From Alphaproteobacteria bacterium (lineage in GTDB: Bacteria > Pseudomonadota > Alphaproteobacteria > JACZXZ01): a DNA stretch of 56,087 nucleotides. Below, piece by piece: positions 1-8,048 of this stretch. Each line of letters opens with the position of its first letter. The stretch's first letter is position 1. The position numbers and the translations under genes were made by a program. The stretch spans positions 1-56,087 of the forward strand of contig DASPOR010000210.1 of assembly GCA_035625915.1 (NCBI GenBank), in the 5' to 3' direction. The notes under the pieces were generated by a model. It ran no database searches. It was given only the letters and a program-made list of their open reading frames with translations, and was not told the origin of the DNA.

Positions 1-2110
1 GCCCGGCGTGATGCTCGCATCTGCCGCCCGCACCTACGTCAATCGCTACGCGGTGAGACCGGGACGCCGCGCTGTCGTCTTCACCACCAACGATAGCGCC
101 TATGCAGCTGCGATCGACCTCAAGGCGGTGGATATGGAAATCGCGGCAATCGTCGATGCAAGGCGCGAGCCGGCAGGCTCCTTGGTGACGCAAGCGCGCG
201 AGGCAGGCATCGAGATCATCACGGGTCAAGCGGTTGCGAGTGCGATTGGCTGGCGCTCGGTCAAGGCGGTCGAGGTCGCCGCCCTCGATGAAGCCGGCCA
301 CAAACTCACAAGCGAGCCGCGCCGGATCTCGTGCGATCTCATTTGCGTATCGGGTGGATGGAATCCGACCGTGCATCTCTTCTCGCAGTCGCGTGGCAAG
401 CTCCGCTTCGACGACGCGCGTGGCTGTTTCGCGCCTGGCGAGTCGTTCCAGGCCGAGCAATCGGCCGGTGCCGCAAATGGCGCCTTCGAGCTTGCCGAAT
501 GTCTAAGCGAGGGCGCTGCCGCAGGAGCCGCAGCGGCCCGGGCGAGCGGGCTTTCCGCCGCCGATGTCGTAAAAGCGCCGCCAGGGCCGCCTGCACAAGA
601 CGGGCCGCCGCGGTTGCTCTGGCTGGTACCGCCGCTTGGTGAAAAGCGCAAGATCGGCAAGCATTTCGTCGACTACCAGAACGACGTGACCGCGGCCGAT
701 GTATCGCTCGCGGCACGCGAGGGCTACCTCTCGGTCGAGCATCTAAAGCGCTACACGACACTCGGCATGGGTACCGACCAAGGCAAGACCTCGAACGTCA
801 ATGCCTTGGCGCTTCTTGCGCACGATACCGACAGCGATATCCCCTCGCTCGGCGTCACCACCTTTCGCCCGCCATACTCGCCGACAACGATCGGAGCACT
901 CGCGGGGCGCGAGATTGCCGACTTCGGCGATCCGATCCGGCGCACGCCGATGCACCATTGGCACGAGCTTGCGGGCGCTCCCTTCGAGAATGTCGGCCAA
1001 TGGAAACGACCCTGGTATTACTCCTATGCTGGGGAGGGCATGCACCACGCCGTCACCCGTGAATGTCTCGCCGTTCGACGGAGCGTCGGCATCGTCGATG
1101 CATCGACGCTCGGCAAAATCGACATCCATGGGCCAGACGCGGTCGAACTTCTCAACATGGTCTACACGAACGCATGGCACGATCTCGAGATCGGCCATTC
1201 ACGGTACGGGCTGATGTGCGATGAGCAGGGGTTCGTGATCGATGACGGTGTGACCACGCGGCTCGGCCCCAATCACTATCTGATGACCACGACGACGGGA
1301 AACGCGGCGCGCGTTTTGGCGTGGCTCGAGGAGTGGTTGCAGTGCGAGTTCCTGAAATGGCGCGTCTACTGCACGTCCGTGACCGAGCAATGGGCAACGA
1401 TAGCACTCGCCGGACCGAACGCGCGGCGCCTCTTGACCGAGCTTACGGCCGACATCGATCTCTCGCCAAACGCGTTTCCGCATATGACCGTGCGGAGCGG
1501 CCACGTCGCCGGGATTCCGGCGCGCGTTTTCCGGGTGAGTTTCACGGGCGAACTCTCCTACGAAATCAATGTGCCGGCGAGTTACGGCATGACGCTTTGG
1601 ACGGCCTGCATGACCGCCGGTGCGCGCTACGGCATTACGCCGTTCGGCACCGAGTCGATGCATGTCCTGCGCGCCGAGAAAGGTTACATCATCGTCGGGC
1701 AGGACACCGACGGAACCGTAACCCCCCTCGATCTCGGTATGGGCTGGATCGTGTCCAAGAAGAAGCGGGACTTTCTCGGCAAGCGCGGCATGGCGCGTCC
1801 CGACCTTGCTCGCGCTGGACGCAAGCAGCTCGTCGGTCTTCGCGCGCACGATCCGAGCTTTGTGTTGCCGGAAGGGACCCACGCCGTGTCGGAGGTAAGG
1901 CGCAAGCCGCCCATGCCGATGATCGGCCACGTCACCTCGAGCTATATGAGCCCGATTTTGGAACGCTCCATTGCCTTGGCGTTGATCGTCGACGGGCGCA
2001 AGCGGAAGGGCGAATCGATCAGTCTCTCCTTGCTCGACGGCGCCGTCGTCCAGGCCGAGATCGTGGATCCGCGATTCTACGACCCCGATGGAGCGAAGCT
2101 CCATGGCTGA
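1..2110 (+). CDS. soxA: Sarcosine oxidase alpha subunit, 3' part (5' end outside window)
   Basis: About 700 C-terminal residues of the roughly 1000-residue alpha subunit of heterotetrameric sarcosine oxidase, which oxidatively demethylates sarcosine to glycine and passes the one-carbon unit to tetrahydrofolate. The frame is open to the left edge (PGVMLASAARTYVNRY), so the GTG at 8 is internal, not a start. Visible parts are the end of the FAD/NAD-binding region (CVSGGWNPTVHLFSQS), the linker domain with VSLAAREGYLSVEHLKRYTT and MGTDQGKTSN, and a C-terminal aminomethyltransferase-like folate domain (GELSYEINVP, DFLGKRG). It is followed directly by soxG, whose start overlaps this stop, as in sox operons where soxB, soxD and soxA lie upstream. 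Those genes must lie outside the window. Confidence 0.95.
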   Translation, partial: PGVMLASAARTYVNRYAVRPGRRAVVFTTNDSAYAAAIDLKAVDMEIAAIVDARREPAGSLVTQAREAGIEIITGQAVASAIGWRSVKAVEVAALDEAGHKLTSEPRRISCDLICVSGGWNPTVHLFSQSRGKLRFDDARGCFAPGESFQAEQSAGAANGAFELAECLSEGAAAGAAAARASGLSAADVVKAPPGPPAQDGPPRLLWLVPPLGEKRKIGKHFVDYQNDVTAADVSLAAREGYLSVEHLKRYTTLGMGTDQGKTSNVNALALLAHDTDSDIPSLGVTTFRPPYSPTTIGALAGREIADFGDPIRRTPMHHWHELAGAPFENVGQWKRPWYYSYAGEGMHHAVTRECLAVRRSVGIVDASTLGKIDIHGPDAVELLNMVYTNAWHDLEIGHSRYGLMCDEQGFVIDDGVTTRLGPNHYLMTTTTGNAARVLAWLEEWLQCEFLKWRVYCTSVTEQWATIALAGPNARRLLTELTADIDLSPNAFPHMTVRSGHVAGIPARVFRVSFTGELSYEINVPASYGMTLWTACMTAGARYGITPFGTESMHVLRAEKGYIIVGQDTDGTVTPLDLGMGWIVSKKKRDFLGKRGMARPDLARAGRKQLVGLRAHDPSFVLPEGTHAVSEVRRKPPMPMIGHVTSSYMSPILERSIALALIVDGRKRKGESISLSLLDGAVVQAEIVDPRFYDPDGAKLHG

Positions 2111-2708
2111 ACAATATCGACGCCAAAGTGCCCTGGCCCACCTGAAGCTCGCCGCGCGCACGATGCTGCGCGAAGAGGCGGCGGTTTTGCTTTGCGACCG
2201 CGGGTTCGTCGGACAACTGAGCTTGCGCGGCAGTGGCGATAGCTCCTTCATGGCCGCCGTGGAAGCGGCAATCGGATTGGCTCCCCCTGCGACACCCAAC
2301 CTGGTCGTGGAAAGTCGCGAGGCGCGGATTCTGTGGCTTGGGCCCGACGAGTGGCTCGTCGTGGTGGATGGCGAGAAATCGGAGGGATTTTGGCGATTGC
2401 TCGTCGAAAAGCTCGCGGATCAGCATGCGGCCGTCGCCGACGTGAGCGAGGCGCGCGCCGTGATCGGCCTGTCCGGTCCGAAGGCGCGAGAGACATTGGC
2501 CCACGGCTGTTCGCTCGACCTCCACCCGCGTGTCTTCGGGACTGGCCAATGCGCCCAAACGCTCCTTGCGCGCGTTCCCGTGATCATCCACCAACGCAGC
2601 AACGAGCCGAGCTTTGACCTCTACGTTCAGCGCAGCCTCGCCGAATATCTCTGGAATTGGCTTGAGGACGCAGCACGGCCTTATGGCGTGGCCGTGGTCG
2701 AAGGATAG
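2103..2708 (+). CDS. soxG: Sarcosine oxidase gamma subunit
   Basis: About 201 residues, the usual size for the gamma subunit of heterotetrameric sarcosine oxidase, a structural partner of the alpha subunit with a folate-binding-like fold. Sequence signs are LWLGPDEWLVV, SEARAVIGLSGPKA and the C-terminal SLAEYLWNWLEDAARPYG. I place the start at the ATG at 2103, which overlaps the soxA stop in the string ATGGCTGA, a typical translational-coupling arrangement. An in-frame ATG at 2088 is possible but lies further inside soxA. It would be co-transcribed with soxA and act in the same cytoplasmic enzyme. Confidence 0.92.
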   Translation: MAEQYRRQSALAHLKLAARTMLREEAAVLLCDRGFVGQLSLRGSGDSSFMAAVEAAIGLAPPATPNLVVESREARILWLGPDEWLVVVDGEKSEGFWRLLVEKLADQHAAVADVSEARAVIGLSGPKARETLAHGCSLDLHPRVFGTGQCAQTLLARVPVIIHQRSNEPSFDLYVQRSLAEYLWNWLEDAARPYGVAVVEG

Positions 2709-2868
2709 CGCGGCCCAACCTTAGTCTTTTTCGGTTTTCACGGGGCCGCGCCGGCCCATTCGGTGCCGATCAAGGACGCTAAGAGCGCTCATATCGCGTG
2801 ATTCGAGCCGCTGAGCCGAAATTAACCAATCCACGCACTTGTCGGTTTGTTAACGAGTCTGCGGTTCA

Positions 2869-2896
2869 CTCGACGGGATTGCATCCCTCTGTCGAG
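2869..2896 (+). promoter_or_regulatory. Stem-loop just upstream of a start codon
   Basis: The arms CTCGAC (2869-2874) and GTCGAG (2891-2896) pair perfectly. An inner GGGA (2875-2878) pairs with TCCC (2884-2887) around a five-base loop, leaving a three-base bulge. The element ends eight bases before the ATG at 2905, so it could mask or set the ribosome site of that gene. No T-run follows, so it is not a terminator. Function is inference. Confidence 0.4.
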
Positions 2897-2904
2897 CGGG
2901 TTTC

Positions 2905-3624
2905 ATGCCGAGCGAAAGCGCCATAAGAACCGATGAACGCCCAAGGCCATCGAAAGATATCGATCCGGCGTGGCTGATCGATACAGCCATGCGCGGAACG
3001 CTCGGCGTCGGCTTTGCTTTGATCGCCGGTTTCTACGCGAGCAGCGCCATCGGCGTTGCGGGCCGGATCGAGCGGGCAGCACCCAGCCTTTCACTCGTGG
3101 CCGAGGTGCTTTCGATCGCGGTGATCGCCGCCTTTACCTTGCTCATGGCTTGGCTTTTCGTCATTCGTCTTCGCCCATTGCGCAAGTCGCATGGCGTCTG
3201 GCCACGCGTCTCGGCACTCGTTGGCGGGTTCTTGAATTTCTCGCTCTTGCTGTTGCCGCGGATCGCCGACCTGCCGATCGCTGCCAAGCTTTTTTCGAGC
3301 GCTCTCGTCATTTCGGGTAACGCGCTCGCAGTTGCAATCTTGTTTCAGCTTGGCCGTTCCTTCAGCATCATGCCGGAAGCGCGCCGCCTCGTGACCAGTG
3401 GCGCATACGGGATCGTGCGACATCCCCTCTATCTCGCGGAATTCGTTGCGACGGTTGGCGTCGGCATTCAATTCATGTCGGCTTGGGCGGTCGCGATCGT
3501 CGTAACTCAATTCGCATTCCAGATCGCGCGGATGCGCAATGAAGAACGGGTCCTGACTTCCTCCTTCCCCGAGTATGACGACTACCGTCGCCGGACCGCA
3601 CGCCTTATTCCTGGAATTTACTGA
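2905..3624 (+). CDS. Isoprenylcysteine carboxyl methyltransferase-like membrane protein
   Basis: A 239-residue integral membrane protein of the ICMT/PEMT-like methyltransferase superfamily. It has several hydrophobic segments (around residues 28-50, 66-90, 105-150 and 180-200). The family core is GAYGIVRHPLYLAEF near residues 167-181, where RHPxY helps bind S-adenosylmethionine, followed by the C-terminal acidic and tyrosine pattern NEERVLTSSFPEYDDY. Bacterial members methylate small or lipid substrates that are mostly unknown, so no substrate can be named. The ATG follows a small stem-loop. The gene lies alone between soxG and an MFS transporter. A second family member is at 33920-34486. Confidence 0.8.
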   Translation: MPSESAIRTDERPRPSKDIDPAWLIDTAMRGTLGVGFALIAGFYASSAIGVAGRIERAAPSLSLVAEVLSIAVIAAFTLLMAWLFVIRLRPLRKSHGVWPRVSALVGGFLNFSLLLLPRIADLPIAAKLFSSALVISGNALAVAILFQLGRSFSIMPEARRLVTSGAYGIVRHPLYLAEFVATVGVGIQFMSAWAVAIVVTQFAFQIARMRNEERVLTSSFPEYDDYRRRTARLIPGIY

Positions 3625-3729
3625 ACCTTCCAAAGTCTGCCAAACGGTGCGGCGATCGCGCGCTGGCGCACCGGCACCGTCGTCTGGCATAAATGTCTCC
3701 AAATTCGACCGGATCGGCGAGGGGACCGG

Positions 3730-4977
3730 ATGCTCGCATTGCTCATGTCGGTTGCGGCGTTGCTGCTGGGTGCCGGCCTGCTCAACGCCGGAAACGGCGT
3801 TTTCACGACGTTCCTTTCCGTGCGCATGAGCCTGGAGGGCTTTCCCACCGAGGTCACCGGCTTGGTCATGACCGCTTATTACGTCGGCCTCGCCGTCGGA
3901 ACGCGGCTCTCCGACCGTATAATCAACCGTGTCGGTCACATTCGCGCCTTCGCGGCGTTCGTCGCACTGGCGTCGGCGACCGTTCTGATCGCCGCCTTCT
4001 TCGTATCTCCTTACGTTTGGGGTGCGATGCGCGGCGTGCTCGGGTTCTGCTTTGCCGGACTCTTCATGATCGTCGAGAGCTGGCTCAATACGCGCGCGAC
4101 CACGGCGACGCGAGGCAGGCTTTTCTCGAGTTACATGATGCTGAGCTATCTGTCGCTCGGCGGCGGACAACTCCTCCTCAACGTACGCGACCCGCGCGGC
4201 AACGATTTCTTCCTGATCGGCGTGCTCTTTTATTGCCTTGCGGCTTTGCCGGTGTCGCTCACGTCGTCGATGTCGCCCTCGCCGGTGCGAACGTCGCGGC
4301 TGGGCCTTCGCACCCTTTATCGGATTTCCCCACTCGGCATACTCGCATGCATCGGTTCGGGACTCGCCAATTCGGCGCTTTACGGCATGGGTCCGGTTTT
4401 CGCCCATGGTAGCGGCTTCTCGCTCGCCGAGACGTCCTATTTCATGGGCGCCGCGGTGCTGAGCGGGCTCCTTCTTCAATATCCAGTCGGCCGATTGTCG
4501 GATCGATACGACAGGCGTGCGGTGATCATCGCGGTCGTGCTTCTAAGCGCGGCGGCAAGCGTGGGACTCGTTCTGCTGACCGGGCAAGACAAGCTTGCCC
4601 TCGTCGCGCTTGTGTGTGTGTACGGTGGATTCTCGTTCACGCTCTATCCGCTCGGCGTCTCCCATGCGAACGATTTTCTCGACGCGAAGGACGCGGTCAA
4701 GGCGGCCGGCGGTTTGATCCTGGCTTGGGGCATGGGGGCGAGCGTTGGACCGCTGGCGGCATCGGCGATCATGGGGGTCCTCGGTCCGAGGGGCTTGTTC
4801 GTTTTCGTTGCGGCAGTGGACATCGTGTTGGCGATTTTCGCACTCTGGCGCATGACGCGCCGGCCGACTGTCCCCGCACAGGCGAAGGGCGCATTCACAC
4901 CGCGAGGCGGCATGACGCCGGTCGGCGCCGAGGCGGCCAAGGCTCACCATGCGGAGGAACCGGAACCGGTTGCTTGA
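3730..4977 (+). CDS. MFS transporter (YcaD-like)
   Basis: A 415-residue, roughly 12-helix major facilitator protein that probably exports or imports a small solute across the inner membrane. The MFS loop motif after helix 2 is seen as GTRLSDRIINRVGHIRAF (residues 57-74) and is echoed in the second half by GRLSDRYDRRAV. The overall look resembles the YcaD/YfkF subgroup. The C-terminal 40 residues form a soluble tail rich in Ala, Pro and Glu. A GAGGGG ribosome site precedes the ATG. The substrate is unknown and the neighbours do not indicate one. Confidence 0.87.
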   Translation: MLALLMSVAALLLGAGLLNAGNGVFTTFLSVRMSLEGFPTEVTGLVMTAYYVGLAVGTRLSDRIINRVGHIRAFAAFVALASATVLIAAFFVSPYVWGAMRGVLGFCFAGLFMIVESWLNTRATTATRGRLFSSYMMLSYLSLGGGQLLLNVRDPRGNDFFLIGVLFYCLAALPVSLTSSMSPSPVRTSRLGLRTLYRISPLGILACIGSGLANSALYGMGPVFAHGSGFSLAETSYFMGAAVLSGLLLQYPVGRLSDRYDRRAVIIAVVLLSAAASVGLVLLTGQDKLALVALVCVYGGFSFTLYPLGVSHANDFLDAKDAVKAAGGLILAWGMGASVGPLAASAIMGVLGPRGLFVFVAAVDIVLAIFALWRMTRRPTVPAQAKGAFTPRGGMTPVGAEAAKAHHAEEPEPVA

Positions 4978-5008
4978 CCACCGACGGATTGCCGCCCGAA
5001 CCCAGTTG

Positions 5009-6496
5009 TCAATGCCGTGCTGCAGCCACCGCGCGCCGCCAGCCGCCGATCAGGCGCTCGCGCAAGGAAGCGGGCATGCGCGGCTCGAATAACCGATCCT
5101 GCCGCCAGTGCTTGGCAAGGTCGGTCGAGCGGTAGAACCCGCAGTACATCCCGGCAAGATAAGCCGCACCGAGGGATGTCGTCTCACCGACCACCGGGCG
5201 CGCCACGGGAAGATCGAGCACGTCGGAGAGGAATTGCAGCATCCAGTCGTTCCTGACCATGCCGCCATCGACCCGGAGGGCGACCGGACGGGCGGCACCG
5301 TCCGCCGCCATCGCGGTCATGAGGTCATGGGTCTGGTAGGCTACCGCTTCGAGGGCGGCGCGCACGAGTTCGGCAGTACCGCTGTCGCGGCTAAGCCCCA
5401 CGATGGCAGCTCGCGCATCCGGGTCCCAATAGGGCGCCCCCAAGCCGGTGAAGGCTGGAACGAGATAGACGTCGCGATTGTCCGGAAGGCTTTCGGCGAA
5501 CGCCTGGCTCTCGCTCGCAGTCCCGATCAGGCCGAGCTTGTCGCGGAGCCACTGGATCGCAGCCCCCGCGACGAAGATGCTGCCCTCGATCGCGTATTGG
5601 GTCTCCGCCTTCGGAAGCCGATAGCAGACGGTGGTGAGCAGCTTGTTCCGCGAGCGCACCGCGGCAGCACCCGTATTGAGTAGGATAAAAGCACCGGTGC
5701 CGTATGTCGCCTTCACCATGCCTGGTGCGAGGCAAGCCTGTCCGACGGTGGCCGCTTGCTGGTCTCCGGCCATCCCGGTAATGGGAATCGAGCTACCCAA
5801 TAGATCGGGGACGGTTTCGCCGAATGCCGTGACGTTGGCGTGGACCGTCGGCATCATCGCACGCGGAATGCGCAGCAGGGCGAGCATTTCGTCGTCCCAT
5901 TCCAGGCGGTGAATATCGAAAAGGAGCGTGCGCGACGCATTGGTCACGTCCGTCGCGTGCACCTGGCCGCCGGTCAGACGCCACAAAAGGAAGCTATCGA
6001 CGGTGCCGAACGCAAGTTGGCCCCGTTCGCTCATCTCGCGCGCACCCGGCACGTTATCGAGAAGCCAGGCGATCTTCGTCCCCGAAAAATAGGGATCGAG
6101 GAGGAGGCCGGTCTTTGCCTGAACGGTTTCACCCAATCCGTCCTCGGCAAGGCGGCGACACTGCTCGGTCGTGCGACGATCCTGCCAGACGATGGCGTTG
6201 TGGATCGGACGGCCCGTCCTTCGCTCCCAAACGACTGTGGTCTCGCGCTGATTGGTAATGCCGATTGCGGCGATTGCCTGCGATTGGATTCCGCTCACCT
6301 CGATTGCACGCTTGGACACTTCGAGAACGGAGCGCCAAATCTCCTCCGGATCGTGCTCGACCCATGCTGGCCGGGGATAGAGTTGCCCGATTTCCCTTTG
6401 CGAAATGCCGCGAGGATGCCCTTCGTGATCGAAAAGCATCGCGCGCGTGCTCGTCGTTCCCTGATCGATCGCGAGAATGTAGCGGCCCTCGGTCAT
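5009..6496 (-). CDS. glpK: Glycerol kinase
   Basis: A 495-residue FGGY-family kinase that makes glycerol 3-phosphate from glycerol and ATP in the cytoplasm. Key features are the N-terminal phosphate loop DQGTTSTRAM (residues 11-20), the glycerol-site stretch WQDRRT, GMAGDQQAA in the middle and DGGMVRNDW in the C-terminal domain. An upstream extension of the frame to 6553 is open but unlike the family. The ATG at 6496 is preceded by GGCGAGGAG at good spacing, so I use it. No glpF, glpD or glpR is in the window, so it stands alone between two convergent or unrelated genes. Confidence 0.97.
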   Translation of the reverse strand: MTEGRYILAIDQGTTSTRAMLFDHEGHPRGISQREIGQLYPRPAWVEHDPEEIWRSVLEVSKRAIEVSGIQSQAIAAIGITNQRETTVVWERRTGRPIHNAIVWQDRRTTEQCRRLAEDGLGETVQAKTGLLLDPYFSGTKIAWLLDNVPGAREMSERGQLAFGTVDSFLLWRLTGGQVHATDVTNASRTLLFDIHRLEWDDEMLALLRIPRAMMPTVHANVTAFGETVPDLLGSSIPITGMAGDQQAATVGQACLAPGMVKATYGTGAFILLNTGAAAVRSRNKLLTTVCYRLPKAETQYAIEGSIFVAGAAIQWLRDKLGLIGTASESQAFAESLPDNRDVYLVPAFTGLGAPYWDPDARAAIVGLSRDSGTAELVRAALEAVAYQTHDLMTAMAADGAARPVALRVDGGMVRNDWMLQFLSDVLDLPVARPVVGETTSLGAAYLAGMYCGFYRSTDLAKHWRQDRLFEPRMPASLRERLIGGWRRAVAAARH

Positions 6497-6626
6497 GAAT
6501 CTCCTCGCCGGTCGTCGCCATGAGACTTTGCGGCCGGGACGACCGGGCCGCACGTCATCAATTATGTGCCGGTCATTTCAACGGGGCGCAAGACGAGAAC
6601 TGCAAATCCGGCCCTGAAATGCGGCC

Positions 6627-6896
6627 GAGGAGCAGTGTCTCGGGCGCTACTCGGGTGGCGACAGCGAAGATCAACGGCAGATCGTGTCCGTGTTGGATGA
6701 CCTGCTGGGCACCGACTTCGACATCGACCGTTGGGAGCGGCGCTTGCGGAAGACGACCGGGAACATCGTTCGGGAGCACCGTGCGGCGATCAAACGCGTG
6801 ACAAACCTGCTCGTCAGGCAGGGAACGCTGACCGCCGATGATGTGGAACGCGAGATCGACGCGGTTAGGAACGTCACGCCTACGGTGCTTCCGTAG
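6627..6896 (+). pseudogene. Possible remnant of an M41 (FtsH-type) protease C-terminus
   Basis: The frame encodes about 85-90 residues after a stop at 6615, with GTG at 6684 the only obvious start. The C-terminal part, NIVREHRAAIKRVTNLLV followed by RQGTLTADDVEREI, resembles the helical tail of M41 peptidases (REHRDAL, then LLERETL, then GEEI). The stretch before it (QIVSVLDDLL) could be the end of the preceding helix. This is recalled similarity, not a database match. No AAA or HExxH part is present. It sits beside an insertion sequence, which fits a truncated remnant. It could also be an unrelated small protein or no gene at all. Confidence 0.3.
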
Positions 6897-6939
6897 TGTC
6901 ACTCTGAATATGCGACTATCTTAACCGGCAAATTCCAAA

Positions 6940-7699
6940 CTAGGGCGTGGACTCATTAGCGCGTAGCCATATTCGGATTGATGCGAGCTTGATGAACGCC
7001 AGATAGTTGGCTGCGAGTTTGTCGTACCGGGTCGCGACACGCCGACATTGCTTGATCTTGTTGAAGGACCGTTCGATCAAGTTCCGCGCACGATACAGAT
7101 TCGGGCTGAAGCAGATCGGGTCTTTGCGATTTCGTTTCGGAGGAATATTCGCCCATGCTCCTTGCCGGCGGGCAAACTCCCTGATCCAGTCCGCGTCGTA
7201 TCCACGATCCGCGAGCAACATCGTTTGTGGAAGCAGGGCGCTGAGGAGAACCGAACACAGCCGATTGTCATGCGCTTCGCCCGGCGTGAGAGCGAGATGG
7301 ACCGGCAGGCCATTGGTGTCCACCACCGCGTGAATCTTGCTCGTCAGACCCCCTCGCGAGCGACCCATATCTTGATGATTGTTGTCCGCAATACAAGCTC
7401 CGTGCTGGTGCACGCGCACTGCGGAGGTGTCGGTCATCTGCACCGCCGCGTCATGACCGGCGGCCAACGCATCCATGATCTGGTCCCACACGCCAGCCCG
7501 TCGCCAACGAACGAAGCGATTGTAACAAGTGGTGCGGGGACCATAGGTCTCAGGCAGGTCGCACCACGGCGCACCTGAACGGAGGACCCAAAAGATGCCG
7601 TTGAGCACGCGACGGTCTTACACGCCGAACGCCACGTGGCTTGTTCGGCAGCATCGGTTTGATGGCGGTCCATTCATAATCGCTGAGTTCGTAGCGCAT
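6940..7699 (-). pseudogene. IS5-family DDE transposase, frameshifted
   Basis: The protein starts MRYELSDYEWTAIKPMLPNK (ATG at 7699) and continues in another frame from about 7608 as LNGIFWVLRSGAPWCDLPE through HAVVDTNGLPVHLALTPG, LLADRGYDADW and ARNLIERSFNKIKQCRR to the stop at 6940. The D..D..E catalytic set appears present (MTDTSAVR, ADRGYD, NLIERSF). Near 7612-7620 the expected join (PRVNDRRVLNG in relatives) is broken: the bases read GTGTAAGACCGTCGC, consistent with a two-base loss that creates a stop. Some IS5 relatives use programmed frameshifting, but this break is not at an A-rich slippery run, so decay is more likely. Confidence 0.85.
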
Positions 7700-7700
7700 G

Positions 7701-7731
7701 ATTCGAAGCTCCAGTTTCGGAGCTTGAATCA
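7701..7731. repeat. Inverted repeat upstream of the IS5-type transposase
   Basis: The sequence GATTCGAAGCTCC is followed closely by GGAGCTTGAATC, giving a near-perfect 12-bp hairpin just outside the transposase start. It may be part of the element's terminal or promoter region. The remaining stretch from 7746 to 8048 holds no gene I can support; its first part (CGGCGGCATAGCGGACATGG, near 7807) looks like degenerate dispersed-repeat DNA. Confidence 0.5.
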
Positions 7732-8048
7732 TGTTCGCGGCGATACCATCAAGCCGCATTGGCCCTTCGGGGTGCCGCTAATGCTCTGAATACACATTTG
7801 CTTTCGGCGGCATAGCGGACATGGCCGGACTTGCAACTGGTTCGACCCGGTCGCGAATGACCCATCTCGGAAGTGAGGGGCGCATCGCAGTCGTAATGCC
7901 GGCGACGCAGCGGATCACGCCGCGGGCAGCCGCTTGGCATGTTTGGTGCCGGGGTCACTACTATGCTGCGAATTTTTCGCATAAACTCGCGGTCGACTTG
8001 GTCCAGTGGCGTGGTTGGCTCGCGATAAACCCGCGAGAAGAGGCCGCG

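Larger units (their letters stand above)
6925..7745 (-). mobile_element. IS5-family (IS427-like) insertion sequence, probably inactive
   Basis: The span is estimated from the transposase reading frames plus flanks; exact ends were not established. The + strand left edge carries AACTAGGGCGTGGACTC just past the transposase stop. Ahead of the transposase start lies an inverted repeat, GATTCGAAGCTCC against GGAGCTTGAATC (about 7700-7732). No clear target duplication was identified. The element separates glpK and the possible protease remnant from the signalling gene at 8049. Confidence 0.6.

Noticed and set aside
3091-4479. 462-residue open frame on the - strand
   Set aside because: Antisense to the MFS and methyltransferase genes, with low-complexity Arg/Glu composition and no family pattern.
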